Made by a program: the position numbers and the translations under genes
Assembly (NCBI GenBank): GCA_910588975.1
Contig: CAJUSE010000054.1
Location: forward strand, 1-5,408
Direction: 5' to 3'
Length of the DNA: 5,408 bases
Source: an uncultured Oscillospiraceae bacterium
Lineage (GTDB): Bacteria; Bacillota; Clostridia; Oscillospirales; Oscillospiraceae
In this document: positions 1 through 4,841 of the stretch, piece by piece
How positions within the stretch are numbered: the first letter of the stretch is position 1
Layout: every line of letters starts with the position of its first letter
The notes under the pieces: generated by a model
The model's input: the letters and a program-made list of their open reading frames with translations, nothing else
What the model was told of the DNA's origin: nothing
Database searches by the model: none

Positions 1-14
1 TCTTTTCTGGGGGT

Positions 15-55
15 CTGGGGTGCCATCTTTTCCACACGGAAAAGATGGTCCCCAG
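15..55. repeat. Long two-part inverted repeat (hairpin) beyond the ROK kinase gene
   Basis: CCATCTTTTCC at 23-33 pairs perfectly with GGAAAAGATGG at 38-48 around a 4-base loop (acac). Outside it, CTGGGG at 15-20 pairs with CCCCAG at 50-55, leaving only a small TG/T bulge between the stems, so 17 base pairs form in 41 bases. It lies 26 bases past the ROK kinase stop on the minus strand, where a terminator would be expected. However, no T-tract follows it on either strand, so it is not a textbook intrinsic terminator. It could be a mRNA 3'-end stabiliser, an interspersed extragenic palindrome, or part of an RNA element extending past the left edge of the window. The structure is seen directly; the role is unknown. 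Confidence 0.6.
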
Positions 56-62
56 GTTGCTC

Positions 63-78
63 CCACCTGCAAAGGTGG
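63..78. repeat. Short hairpin with GCAA loop, next to the ROK stop codon
   Basis: CCACCT at 63-68 pairs with AGGTGG at 73-78. Read on the plus strand, the loop is GCAA, a GNRA-class tetraloop that stabilises RNA hairpins; on the minus strand it reads TTGC. It starts two bases beyond the ROK kinase stop and sits seven bases from the larger hairpin at 15-55, so the two probably belong to one element. No T-run follows on either strand. The loop favours a plus-strand RNA, which would run against the kinase gene, but this is only a hint. Confidence 0.45.
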
Positions 79-80
79 AA

Positions 81-1025
81 TTATCTGTACAGCGGCACCA
101 GGGCGGCGCCGATGACCCCTGCCTCGCTGCCCAGCTGGGCCAGGCACAGCCTGGTGCGGCGGGTGCCGTCCCGGGTGAACTCCTCAGCGTCCAAAATTTT
201 GCGCACCGGGCCCAGCAGGTTCTCCCCCTGCCGGCTCACCCCGCCGGCCACACAGAGGGTCTCGGGCTGGAACAGGTTGATGAGGTTCGTAATGCCGCAG
301 GCCAGATCGTCAACGTAGCTCTCCACCACGGCTTGGGCGACGGCATCCCCCGCCTGGGCGGCGTCAAAGGCGGTCTTGCCGTTGGCGGCCTCCAGAGTGG
401 GGGCGTAGTGCCACAGAATGCTGTCGGGGTGGGCTTCCATGGCCTCCCGGGTGGAGCGGATAAGGCCGGTGGCCGAGGCGTAGGTCTCCCAGCAGCCCTG
501 CCGGCCGCAGGTGCACTGGCGGCCCCCACGGTGAATGACCATGTGGCCGGCCTCCATGCCGGCGTAGTTGGAGCCGGTGAACAGCTTGCCGTTCAGCACT
601 GCCCCCGAGCCCACGCCGGTGCCCAGGGTGACGGCCACCAGGGACCGGCCCCCACGGCCCGCTCCGGCCACGAACTCCCCCAGGGCGGCGGCGTTGGCGT
701 CATTCTCCAGCGTAGCGGGCAGGCCCAGCCGCTGGGAGACCATCCCCGCCAGGGGCACATTGTGCAGATCCAGGTTGAAGGCGTGGGTCACCATGCCCCC
801 CTCCGGGTCAATGGAGCCGGCGGAGGCCACCCCCACCGACCGGGCGTCGGTGACAGCAATGCCCGCATCCGAGCAGGCCAGAACGGCGGCCTGGGCAATG
901 GCGTCGGCGATCTTCTCCGCTCCCCGGGGGGTGGGGATGCTGGCCTGGCCCAGACAGCGCCCGGTCTCGTTTACCACAGCGGCGGCCACGTTGGTGCCGC
1001 CCAGGTCGATGCCGATGTAATTCAC
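81..1025 (-). CDS. ROK-family sugar kinase, probable glucokinase
   Basis: This 314-residue cytoplasmic kinase most likely phosphorylates glucose or a related hexose at the expense of ATP, feeding glycolysis. The ROK hallmarks occur in order. DLGGTN at residues 7-12 is the phosphate-binding loop. ENDANAAALGE at 107-117 has Asp109 as the expected catalytic base. A second phosphate loop, TLGTGVGSG, lies at 133-141. EAGH at 158-161 is followed by CTCGRQGC at 171-178, giving the zinc ligands His161, Cys171, Cys173 and Cys178. AGG near 250 is the adenosine region. Length matches Gram-positive GlcK proteins (about 310-325). The GTG at 1025 is chosen because a strong Shine-Dalgarno precedes it by eight bases and the conserved NYIGIDLGGTN follows at once; the upstream in-frame extension would run across the promoter. 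It lies 76 bases downstream of the transferase gene on the same strand but has its own promoter. The exact sugar (glucose, mannose, N-acetylmannosamine) cannot be fixed from sequence alone. ROK repressors are excluded because there is no N-terminal helix-turn-helix. Confidence 0.9.
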   Translation of the reverse strand: MNYIGIDLGGTNVAAAVVNETGRCLGQASIPTPRGAEKIADAIAQAAVLACSDAGIAVTDARSVGVASAGSIDPEGGMVTHAFNLDLHNVPLAGMVSQRLGLPATLENDANAAALGEFVAGAGRGGRSLVAVTLGTGVGSGAVLNGKLFTGSNYAGMEAGHMVIHRGGRQCTCGRQGCWETYASATGLIRSTREAMEAHPDSILWHYAPTLEAANGKTAFDAAQAGDAVAQAVVESYVDDLACGITNLINLFQPETLCVAGGVSRQGENLLGPVRKILDAEEFTRDGTRRTRLCLAQLGSEAGVIGAALVPLYR

Positions 1026-1033
1026 GGTGATCG

Positions 1034-1043
1034 CTCCCCTCTT
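1034..1043 (-). promoter_or_regulatory. Ribosome binding site fixing the ROK GTG start
   Basis: On the minus strand AAGAGGGGAG ends eight bases before the GTG at 1025. Its strength and spacing are what select this non-ATG start over the in-frame upstream ATG codons. Confidence 0.75.
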
Positions 1044-1058
1044 GGTACGTTTTCCCTC

Positions 1059-1082
1059 ATTATATATCATTTGCCGGGGCAA
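1059..1082 (-). promoter_or_regulatory. Promoter of the ROK kinase gene with overlapping short palindrome
   Basis: A perfect -10 hexamer TATAAT lies at 1064-1059 on the minus strand, in an AT-rich island inside GC-rich DNA, about 34 bases before the start codon. This would give a leader of roughly 27 bases containing the ribosome site. No good -35 is present at 16-18 bases; the best 17-base candidate is TGTTTT at 1087-1082. Directly upstream of the -10, TTGCC and GGCAA (1071-1075 and 1078-1082) form a 5-2-5 inverted repeat in the spacer. This is where a repressor or activator could bind. The -10 is clear; the operator role is inference. Confidence 0.55.
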
Positions 1083-1101
1083 AAACAGTCTTTTCTGTAA
1101 A

Positions 1102-1605
1102 TTATGGCCTGGGGATCCGTCGCTGACACACCGCCCCACGCCAGCCCTCGCCGGCCAGGGCGGTGAACACAAAGCCGTTCAGCTCGGCGCTTGTCCCGGG
1201 CTTGAGCAGGGGCACGGCGATGTCCCGGGGCGGGCGGTGGAAGAGCCCCTCCCCGGTGCACTTTACCCGGGCCTCCTTCAGCGTCCAGAGGGTGTAGAAG
1301 TCCTCCCAGCGGCTTCCCCCCTCCCGGAACCAGACAAGTTCCCCCTCGCCGAAAACGTAGGCGGGCAGGCCCTCCTTCCGGGGGCGGACAAGCTCTATGT
1401 CGATGCCCACGGGGGTGTCAGAGAGGGCGCAGGCGCACAGGTCAGCCGTGTGGCTCAGGCTGAAGTGGCAGTCCGGGTGGTCGGGAAAATAGGGCTTGCC
1501 CCCCTCTCTCCGGGCGATGCTCGGCAGGGGGACAAGCCCCCAGTGATCCCTCACCGTCTTTTCCAGCAGGGCGTAGGCGTCCCCCCTCCTCGTGCACCAG
1601 ATCAT
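1102..1605 (-). CDS. Sfp-type 4'-phosphopantetheinyl transferase, compact form
   Basis: This 167-residue protein should transfer the phosphopantetheine arm of coenzyme A to a serine of a carrier protein (ACP or PCP), turning it from apo to holo form. The family signatures are present in order: GKPYF at 36-40, FSLSH at 48-52, GIDIE at 67-71 with Asp69 and Glu71 as expected magnesium ligands, and WTLKEARVK at 107-115 with Glu111 as the third ligand and Lys110/Lys115 near the phosphate. It is shorter than Bacillus Sfp (about 224), mainly at the ends, but the catalytic core is complete. The start at 1605 is chosen because a G-rich ribosome site (1609-1619) lies just upstream and a good promoter covers the longer alternatives: the TTG at 1671 lies in the -35 box, and the ATG at 1641 lies at or before the predicted transcription start. 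No polyketide or peptide synthase is in view, so the target carrier is unknown; ordinary fatty-acid ACP is possible. Confidence 0.88.
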   Translation of the reverse strand: MIWCTRRGDAYALLEKTVRDHWGLVPLPSIARREGGKPYFPDHPDCHFSLSHTADLCACALSDTPVGIDIELVRPRKEGLPAYVFGEGELVWFREGGSRWEDFYTLWTLKEARVKCTGEGLFHRPPRDIAVPLLKPGTSAELNGFVFTALAGEGWRGAVCQRRIPRP

Positions 1606-1642
1606 GGGCCCACCCCCCCGCCGCAGAAAATTTGTTACCATG

Positions 1643-1671
1643 ATTTTATCATTCTGCCCTTTCCATGACAA
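1643..1671 (-). promoter_or_regulatory. Sigma-A-type promoter of the phosphopantetheinyl transferase gene
   Basis: On the minus strand TTGTCA (1671-1666) and TAAAAT (1648-1643) are separated by exactly 17 bases. Each box has five of six consensus positions. Transcription would start near 1636, giving a leader of about 30 bases ending in the G-rich ribosome site before the ATG at 1605. It may also feed the ROK kinase gene downstream. Confidence 0.65.
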
Positions 1672-1688
1672 GGGTTTTGGGGTAAAAT
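1660..1688 (+). promoter_or_regulatory. Candidate plus-strand promoter for the two-component operon
   Basis: TTTCCA (1660-1665) and TAAAAT (1683-1688) are 17 bases apart and match the sigma-A consensus at four and five of six positions. Transcription would start near 1695, giving a leader of about 100 bases. Its -35 directly abuts the -35 of the opposite-strand transferase promoter. An alternative -10, TACAAT at 1769-1774, is closer to the gene but lacks a recognisable -35, so it would need an activator such as the phosphorylated regulator itself. Confidence 0.35.
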
Positions 1689-1723
1689 GTGGGACGGGCA
1701 GGCCCTTTTGAAGGGAACATTCA

Positions 1724-1741
1724 GAAAGTCTTAAAACTTTC
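1724..1741. promoter_or_regulatory. Inverted repeat upstream of the response regulator, candidate operator
   Basis: GAAAGT (1724-1729) and ACTTTC (1736-1741) form a perfect 6-6-6 inverted repeat in an AT-rich patch 53 bases before the regulator start. Its centre begins with CTTAAAA (1730-1736), which recurs at 1753-1759, 23 bases on. OmpR/PhoB-type regulators usually bind repeated half-sites upstream of their own operon, so an autoregulatory site is plausible. Paired half-sites of this family are usually about 11 bases apart; the 23-base spacing seen here is close to two such steps. The repeats are seen; binding is inference. Confidence 0.35.
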
Positions 1742-1782
1742 CCCGCCCGGAACTTAAAAAATGGCCTTTACAATAACACTAC

Positions 1783-1788
1783 GAGGTG
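1783..1788 (+). promoter_or_regulatory. Ribosome binding site deciding the response regulator start
   Basis: GAGGTG ends five bases before the ATG at 1794. The upstream in-frame ATG at 1761 has only an A-run before it and would add eleven residues in front of the MYTILICDDD that normally begins this family, so 1794 is preferred. Confidence 0.75.
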
Positions 1789-1793
1789 ATCGC

Positions 1794-2492
1794 ATGTATA
1801 CCATTCTCATCTGCGACGATGACAGGGACATTGTCTCCGCCCTGGACATCTATCTGACCAGCGAGGGCTACCGCACCATCCTGACCTACGACGGGGCCCA
1901 GGCGGTGAAGGCGGTCCAGGAAAACGACATCCACCTCATTCTCATGGACGTGATGATGCCCAACCTGGACGGCATCCGGGCCACCGCCCGGCTGCGGGAG
2001 GAGAGCAACGTGCCCATCATCCTGCTCACCGCAAAGAGCGAGGACTCCGACAAGGTGCTGGGGCTGAACATCGGGGCGGATGACTATGTCACCAAGCCCT
2101 TCAACCCCATGGAGGTCATGGCCCGGGTGAAGAGCCAGCTGCGGCGGTACACCACCCTGGGGGGCCGTGGGACGGCCCAGAGCGAGGACGGCATCCTCCG
2201 CAACGGGGGCATTGCCCTGGACGACAGCGCCAAAACGGTGACGGTGGACGGGGAGCCGGTGAGCCTCACCCCCCTGGAGTTCAACATTCTGCGGCTGCTT
2301 ATGAGCCACCCGGGGCAGGTCTACTCCACCGCCCAGATCTACGAGCAGGTGTGGAACGACCCGGCCTACGGCTCGGAGAACACGGTGGCGGTGCACATCC
2401 GCCACATCCGGGAGAAGATCGAGATCGACCCGGCCAACCCCCGCTATATCAAAGTGGTGTGGGGATTGGGGTATAAAATGGAGAAGGTATGA
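1794..2492 (+). CDS. OmpR/PhoB-family DNA-binding response regulator
   Basis: This 232-residue cytoplasmic transcription factor is the output half of a two-component system. Residues 1-117 are a receiver domain: acidic pocket Asp8-Asp10 (CDDD), phosphoacceptor Asp52 in LILMDVMMP, switch Thr79 in LLTAKS, and Lys101 in the DDYVTKPF motif. A linker at about 120-135 leads to a winged-helix DNA-binding domain at about 137-231. There, LTPLEFNILRLLMSHPGQV and the recognition-helix region NTVAVHIRHIREKIE are typical, and YIKVVWGLGYKME forms the C-terminal wing. Length and order match VanR/PhoP-like regulators with nothing missing. The partner is surely the histidine kinase encoded 61 bases downstream. 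The target genes cannot be read from the sequence; autoregulation through the repeat at 1724-1741 is possible. Confidence 0.95.
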   Translation: MYTILICDDDRDIVSALDIYLTSEGYRTILTYDGAQAVKAVQENDIHLILMDVMMPNLDGIRATARLREESNVPIILLTAKSEDSDKVLGLNIGADDYVTKPFNPMEVMARVKSQLRRYTTLGGRGTAQSEDGILRNGGIALDDSAKTVTVDGEPVSLTPLEFNILRLLMSHPGQVYSTAQIYEQVWNDPAYGSENTVAVHIRHIREKIEIDPANPRYIKVVWGLGYKMEKV

Positions 2493-2496
2493 GTGC

Positions 2497-2512
2497 GGAG
2501 CCTGACAGGTCC
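2497..2512 (+). other. Small hairpin in the regulator-kinase gap, possible attenuator
   Basis: GGA (2497-2499) and CCT (2501-2503) pair with AGG (2507-2509) and TCC (2510-2512), leaving a bulged G and a three-base loop. A CCCTTTTCT stretch and, further on, a run of seven T (2532-2538) next to the kinase ribosome site follow. The stem is weak, so it may do nothing. If it acts, it would lower kinase expression relative to the regulator. Confidence 0.2.
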
Positions 2513-2553
2513 CCCTTTTCTGATTTGCTGATTTTTTTGGAGATGATGACACC

Positions 2554-4614
2554 ATGAAACAAGATTTTCGCTCCTACGCCCTGGTCAAGGCCCTGGCCCT
2601 GATCTTGAGCATTGCCTGCGGCGTAACGGCCGTCTTTGGCTGGTTCTACTGCGGCATGTACTGGGACAGTATGTTTGAGATCGGGGGCTACTCCACCTCC
2701 CTGGCCTGGAACCAGGCCATGAACGACAGGTACAGCCACCTGATGGAGATCCTGGACAACTACGACTATATGCGCCGGGGCCAGACTCTGGGCTATGTGG
2801 GGGACCAGATCTACCAGGAGTGGCTGGACGCCTTCAGCCCGAGCAAGACCAACTTCCGCTACATCATCCGGGACAACGCCACCGGGGAGATCCTGCTCAG
2901 CAGTTCAGGGGAAAACAGCCTGCAGAACGTTTCCGCCGAGGACCTCTCCCGCCATGTCCGCACCATCTCCCCCAGCCGCATTTATTACAGCTACCGTGAA
3001 TACGATGATGAGAAGAATATCACCATCTTCTTTGACGAGAACGATACCCCCATCGGCCAGGTCACCGGCAATGAGAACATTCTTTACCGGGACGGGGAGA
3101 CCTATTATTACGCCTTAGAGTACGGCGTGGACAGCCGTGCCCTTGTTCAGGATGAGTTCTACGCAGCCCGGAACACCTTCCGCAAGGGGGACATCCGCAT
3201 CCTCTACTGGACGGTGGTCTTCACCCTGGCCACCCTCGCCGGCACCGTGCTGCTCATGTGCTGCGCCGGCCGGCGGCGGGGATATGAGGATTTTGTCCCC
3301 AACTGGACGGACAAGATCCCTTATGACCTCTACCTGTTCGTCACGGTCTGGGCGGCCATCATGGCCTTTGCCCTGGGCTTCAACCTGGTGGCCGAGGGCT
3401 ATCACTTCCACTACAACGACCCCTCCTTCTACGCCATGCTGGGCGCATCGGGGGGCGCCATGACAGCAGGCTTCGCCCTCTCGGAAGCCATCCTCATGTC
3501 CACCGCCACCCGGTTCAAGACCCACACTCTGCTGCGCAACACCCTGTGCTGGCGCTTCTGCGCCTGGCTGTGGCGGTGGACCGTGCGGCTCTGCCGAGCG
3601 CTGGGCAGCTGGTGGGGGACCACCTTCGGCTCCTGGAGCATCACCGCCCGGCTCATCCTGTTGTTTTTGGGCTATGTGGCACTGAGCTACGTCTCCGTTT
3701 TCACCGTGATCGGCCCCCTCCTCCTCCACGGCGGCGTGCTCTTCCTGCTGTGCCGCTATCTCAAGGGGTGGAAGGCTGTCCGGGCAGGCACCGCCGCCAT
3801 CGTCAACGGCCACCCGGACACCGTTATTGACACCGATGCCCTCACCGCCCCCATCTACCGGGACCTGCGGGAGCACGCCGAGGATCTGAACGATCTGGGC
3901 GGGGCCATCAACTCGGCGGTGAATGAGCGGCTCAAGAGCGAGCGAATGAAGGCCGAACTCATCACCAACGTCTCCCACGATCTCAAGACCCCTCTTACCT
4001 CCATCATCAACTATGTGGACCTCCTCAAAAAGGAGGACATTCAGGGGGAGAAGGCCCAGGAGTATCTGGAGGTGCTGGACCGGAAGAGCCAGCGGCTCAA
4101 AAAGCTCACCGAGGACCTGGTGGAGGCCAGCAAGGCCAGCACCGGGGCCCTGCCGGTGAACGCCGAGCGGCTGGGTGTGACCCAGCTCATCACCCAGGCT
4201 CTGGGAGAGTACAGTGAAAAGTTTGCCGCTGCCGACCTCACTCCGGTGATCAACCTCACCGAGGAGGAGGTCTATGTCACGGCCGACGGCCGCCACCTGT
4301 GGCGGATCATCGACAACCTGCTGGGCAACTGCGTCAAATACGCCATGCCGGGTACCCGGGTCTATCTGGACCTGGTGCGCTGGGAGGGACAGATCACCTT
4401 CTCGGTGAAGAACATCTCGGCAGGGCAGCTGAACATCCCCGCCGAGCAGCTCATGGAGCGCTTTGTCCGGGGGGACGAGAGCCGTACCACCGAGGGCAGC
4501 GGCCTGGGCCTCTCCATCGCCCGGAGCCTCACCGAGCTGCAGAAGGGCACCTTCCGGCTGGAGATCGACGGTGACCTCTTTAAGGCGGTGGTCTCCTTCC
4601 CCGAGGCGGAGTAA
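2554..4614 (+). CDS. Membrane sensor histidine kinase with six predicted helices
   Basis: This 686-residue protein senses an unknown signal and phosphorylates the upstream regulator. Helix 1 lies at about 9-33. An extracytoplasmic domain at about 34-215 has no motif I recognise. Further helices lie at about 216-238, 258-280, 292-316, 365-385 and 387-403, and basic residues fit a cytoplasmic side after helices 2 and 4. A HAMP-like linker at about 404-458 leads to the phosphoacceptor box NVSHDLKTPLTS with His475. The ATPase domain has the N box IIDNLLGNCVKYA (Asn588, Asn592), an F-box-like ERFVRGDESR (635-644) and the G2 box EGSGLGLSIA (647-656). The usual DxGxG G1 box is replaced by KNIS (619-622), as I recall from many clostridial kinases of this group. 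A cytoplasmic loop (331-361) has seven tryptophans. The ATG is preceded by GGAG at 2539-2542, 11 bases away, somewhat long. The gene is intact and cotranscribed with the regulator. Cell-envelope or peptide-antibiotic sensing is a guess based on architecture only. Confidence 0.93.
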   Translation: MKQDFRSYALVKALALILSIACGVTAVFGWFYCGMYWDSMFEIGGYSTSLAWNQAMNDRYSHLMEILDNYDYMRRGQTLGYVGDQIYQEWLDAFSPSKTNFRYIIRDNATGEILLSSSGENSLQNVSAEDLSRHVRTISPSRIYYSYREYDDEKNITIFFDENDTPIGQVTGNENILYRDGETYYYALEYGVDSRALVQDEFYAARNTFRKGDIRILYWTVVFTLATLAGTVLLMCCAGRRRGYEDFVPNWTDKIPYDLYLFVTVWAAIMAFALGFNLVAEGYHFHYNDPSFYAMLGASGGAMTAGFALSEAILMSTATRFKTHTLLRNTLCWRFCAWLWRWTVRLCRALGSWWGTTFGSWSITARLILLFLGYVALSYVSVFTVIGPLLLHGGVLFLLCRYLKGWKAVRAGTAAIVNGHPDTVIDTDALTAPIYRDLREHAEDLNDLGGAINSAVNERLKSERMKAELITNVSHDLKTPLTSIINYVDLLKKEDIQGEKAQEYLEVLDRKSQRLKKLTEDLVEASKASTGALPVNAERLGVTQLITQALGEYSEKFAAADLTPVINLTEEEVYVTADGRHLWRIIDNLLGNCVKYAMPGTRVYLDLVRWEGQITFSVKNISAGQLNIPAEQLMERFVRGDESRTTEGSGLGLSIARSLTELQKGTFRLEIDGDLFKAVVSFPEAE

Positions 4615-4663
4615 GCCCCTTCCCCAGCCCAAAAATCTGGTAGGCATACAGCCAAATCACAGT

Positions 4664-4708
4664 AAAAACAGCGCAGAGCGGAGAACACCTCCGCCCTGCG
4701 CTGTTTTT
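4664..4708 (+). terminator. Strong intrinsic terminator after the histidine kinase, potentially bidirectional
   Basis: AAAAACAGCGCAG (4664-4676) pairs perfectly with CTGCGCTGTTTTT (4696-4708). Inside, after one A/C mismatch, GCGGAG (4678-4683) pairs with CTCCGC (4689-4694) around the five-base loop aacac. The stem ends in a T5 tract on the plus strand and, by symmetry, a T5 tract on the minus strand. It lies 50 bases past the kinase stop and separates the two-component operon from the sigma factor gene. Confidence 0.93.
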
Positions 4709-4737
4709 GTGCCCAGCGGCGGTGCCTTTACGGGGCA

Positions 4738-4746
4738 TGCTATACT
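4738..4746 (+). promoter_or_regulatory. Extended -10 promoter of the sigma factor gene
   Basis: TGC followed by TATACT (4741-4746) is an extended -10 element with five of six consensus bases. The sequence 17 bases upstream (GGCGGT) is not a -35, which extended -10 promoters can tolerate. Transcription would start near 4753, giving a leader of about 89 bases. It follows the terminator by 30 bases, so the sigma gene is an independent unit. It looks like a housekeeping sigma-A promoter rather than an ECF-type one, though an ECF autoregulatory promoter cannot be excluded. Confidence 0.6.
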
Positions 4747-4767
4747 GAAACGGGCAGAATTTTTTCC

Positions 4768-4795
4768 AAGGGGGCGTGACCTGCACCGCCCTTTT
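4768..4795 (+). other. Leader hairpin in the 5' untranslated region of the sigma gene
   Basis: AAGGGGGCG (4768-4776) pairs with CGCCCTTTT (4787-4795) in nine pairs, two of them G-U wobbles, around a ten-base loop. The descending arm ends in T4 followed by GTTGTG, so it resembles a weak terminator or attenuator placed about 46 bases before the start codon. No competing anti-terminator pairing is obvious by eye. Confidence 0.4.
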
Positions 4796-4841
4796 GTTGT
4801 GTATCAGGGTGAGGACCTCAATACAACCGGGAGGAGCGTTC

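Noticed and set aside
45..1100. A 351-codon open frame on the plus strand opposite the ROK kinase
   Set aside because: The opposite strand carries unmistakable ROK motifs and a good ribosome site. The plus-strand product is Gly/Ala-rich and without known domains, as expected for a shadow frame.
1083..1101. ACAG-loop-CTGT followed by T5 on the minus strand as a terminator between the transferase and ROK kinase
   Set aside because: The stem is only four pairs with no GC-rich core, too weak to call. Partial read-through from the transferase into the kinase remains possible.
1026..1172. In-frame N-terminal extension of the ROK kinase to an ATG at 1172
   Set aside because: It would cross the TATAAT promoter and overlap the transferase gene. 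The extra residues are not ROK-like, and the GTG at 1025 has a strong ribosome site.
4622..4641. CCAG...CTGG hairpin just after the kinase stop
   Set aside because: Only four pairs with a long A-rich loop; the much stronger terminator at 4664-4708 follows immediately.
3115..4647. A 510-codon open frame on the minus strand opposite the histidine kinase
   Set aside because: It lies antisense to a gene with clear kinase motifs, its protein is low-complexity and rich in Gly, Ala, Val and His, and it has no recognisable motif. High third-position GC on the coding strand removes stops from this antisense frame.
4776..4841. GTG start giving a 22-residue extension of the sigma factor
   Set aside because: It starts within the leader hairpin with no well-placed ribosome site, and family members begin at MEDTxIIELYW, matching the ATG at 4842.
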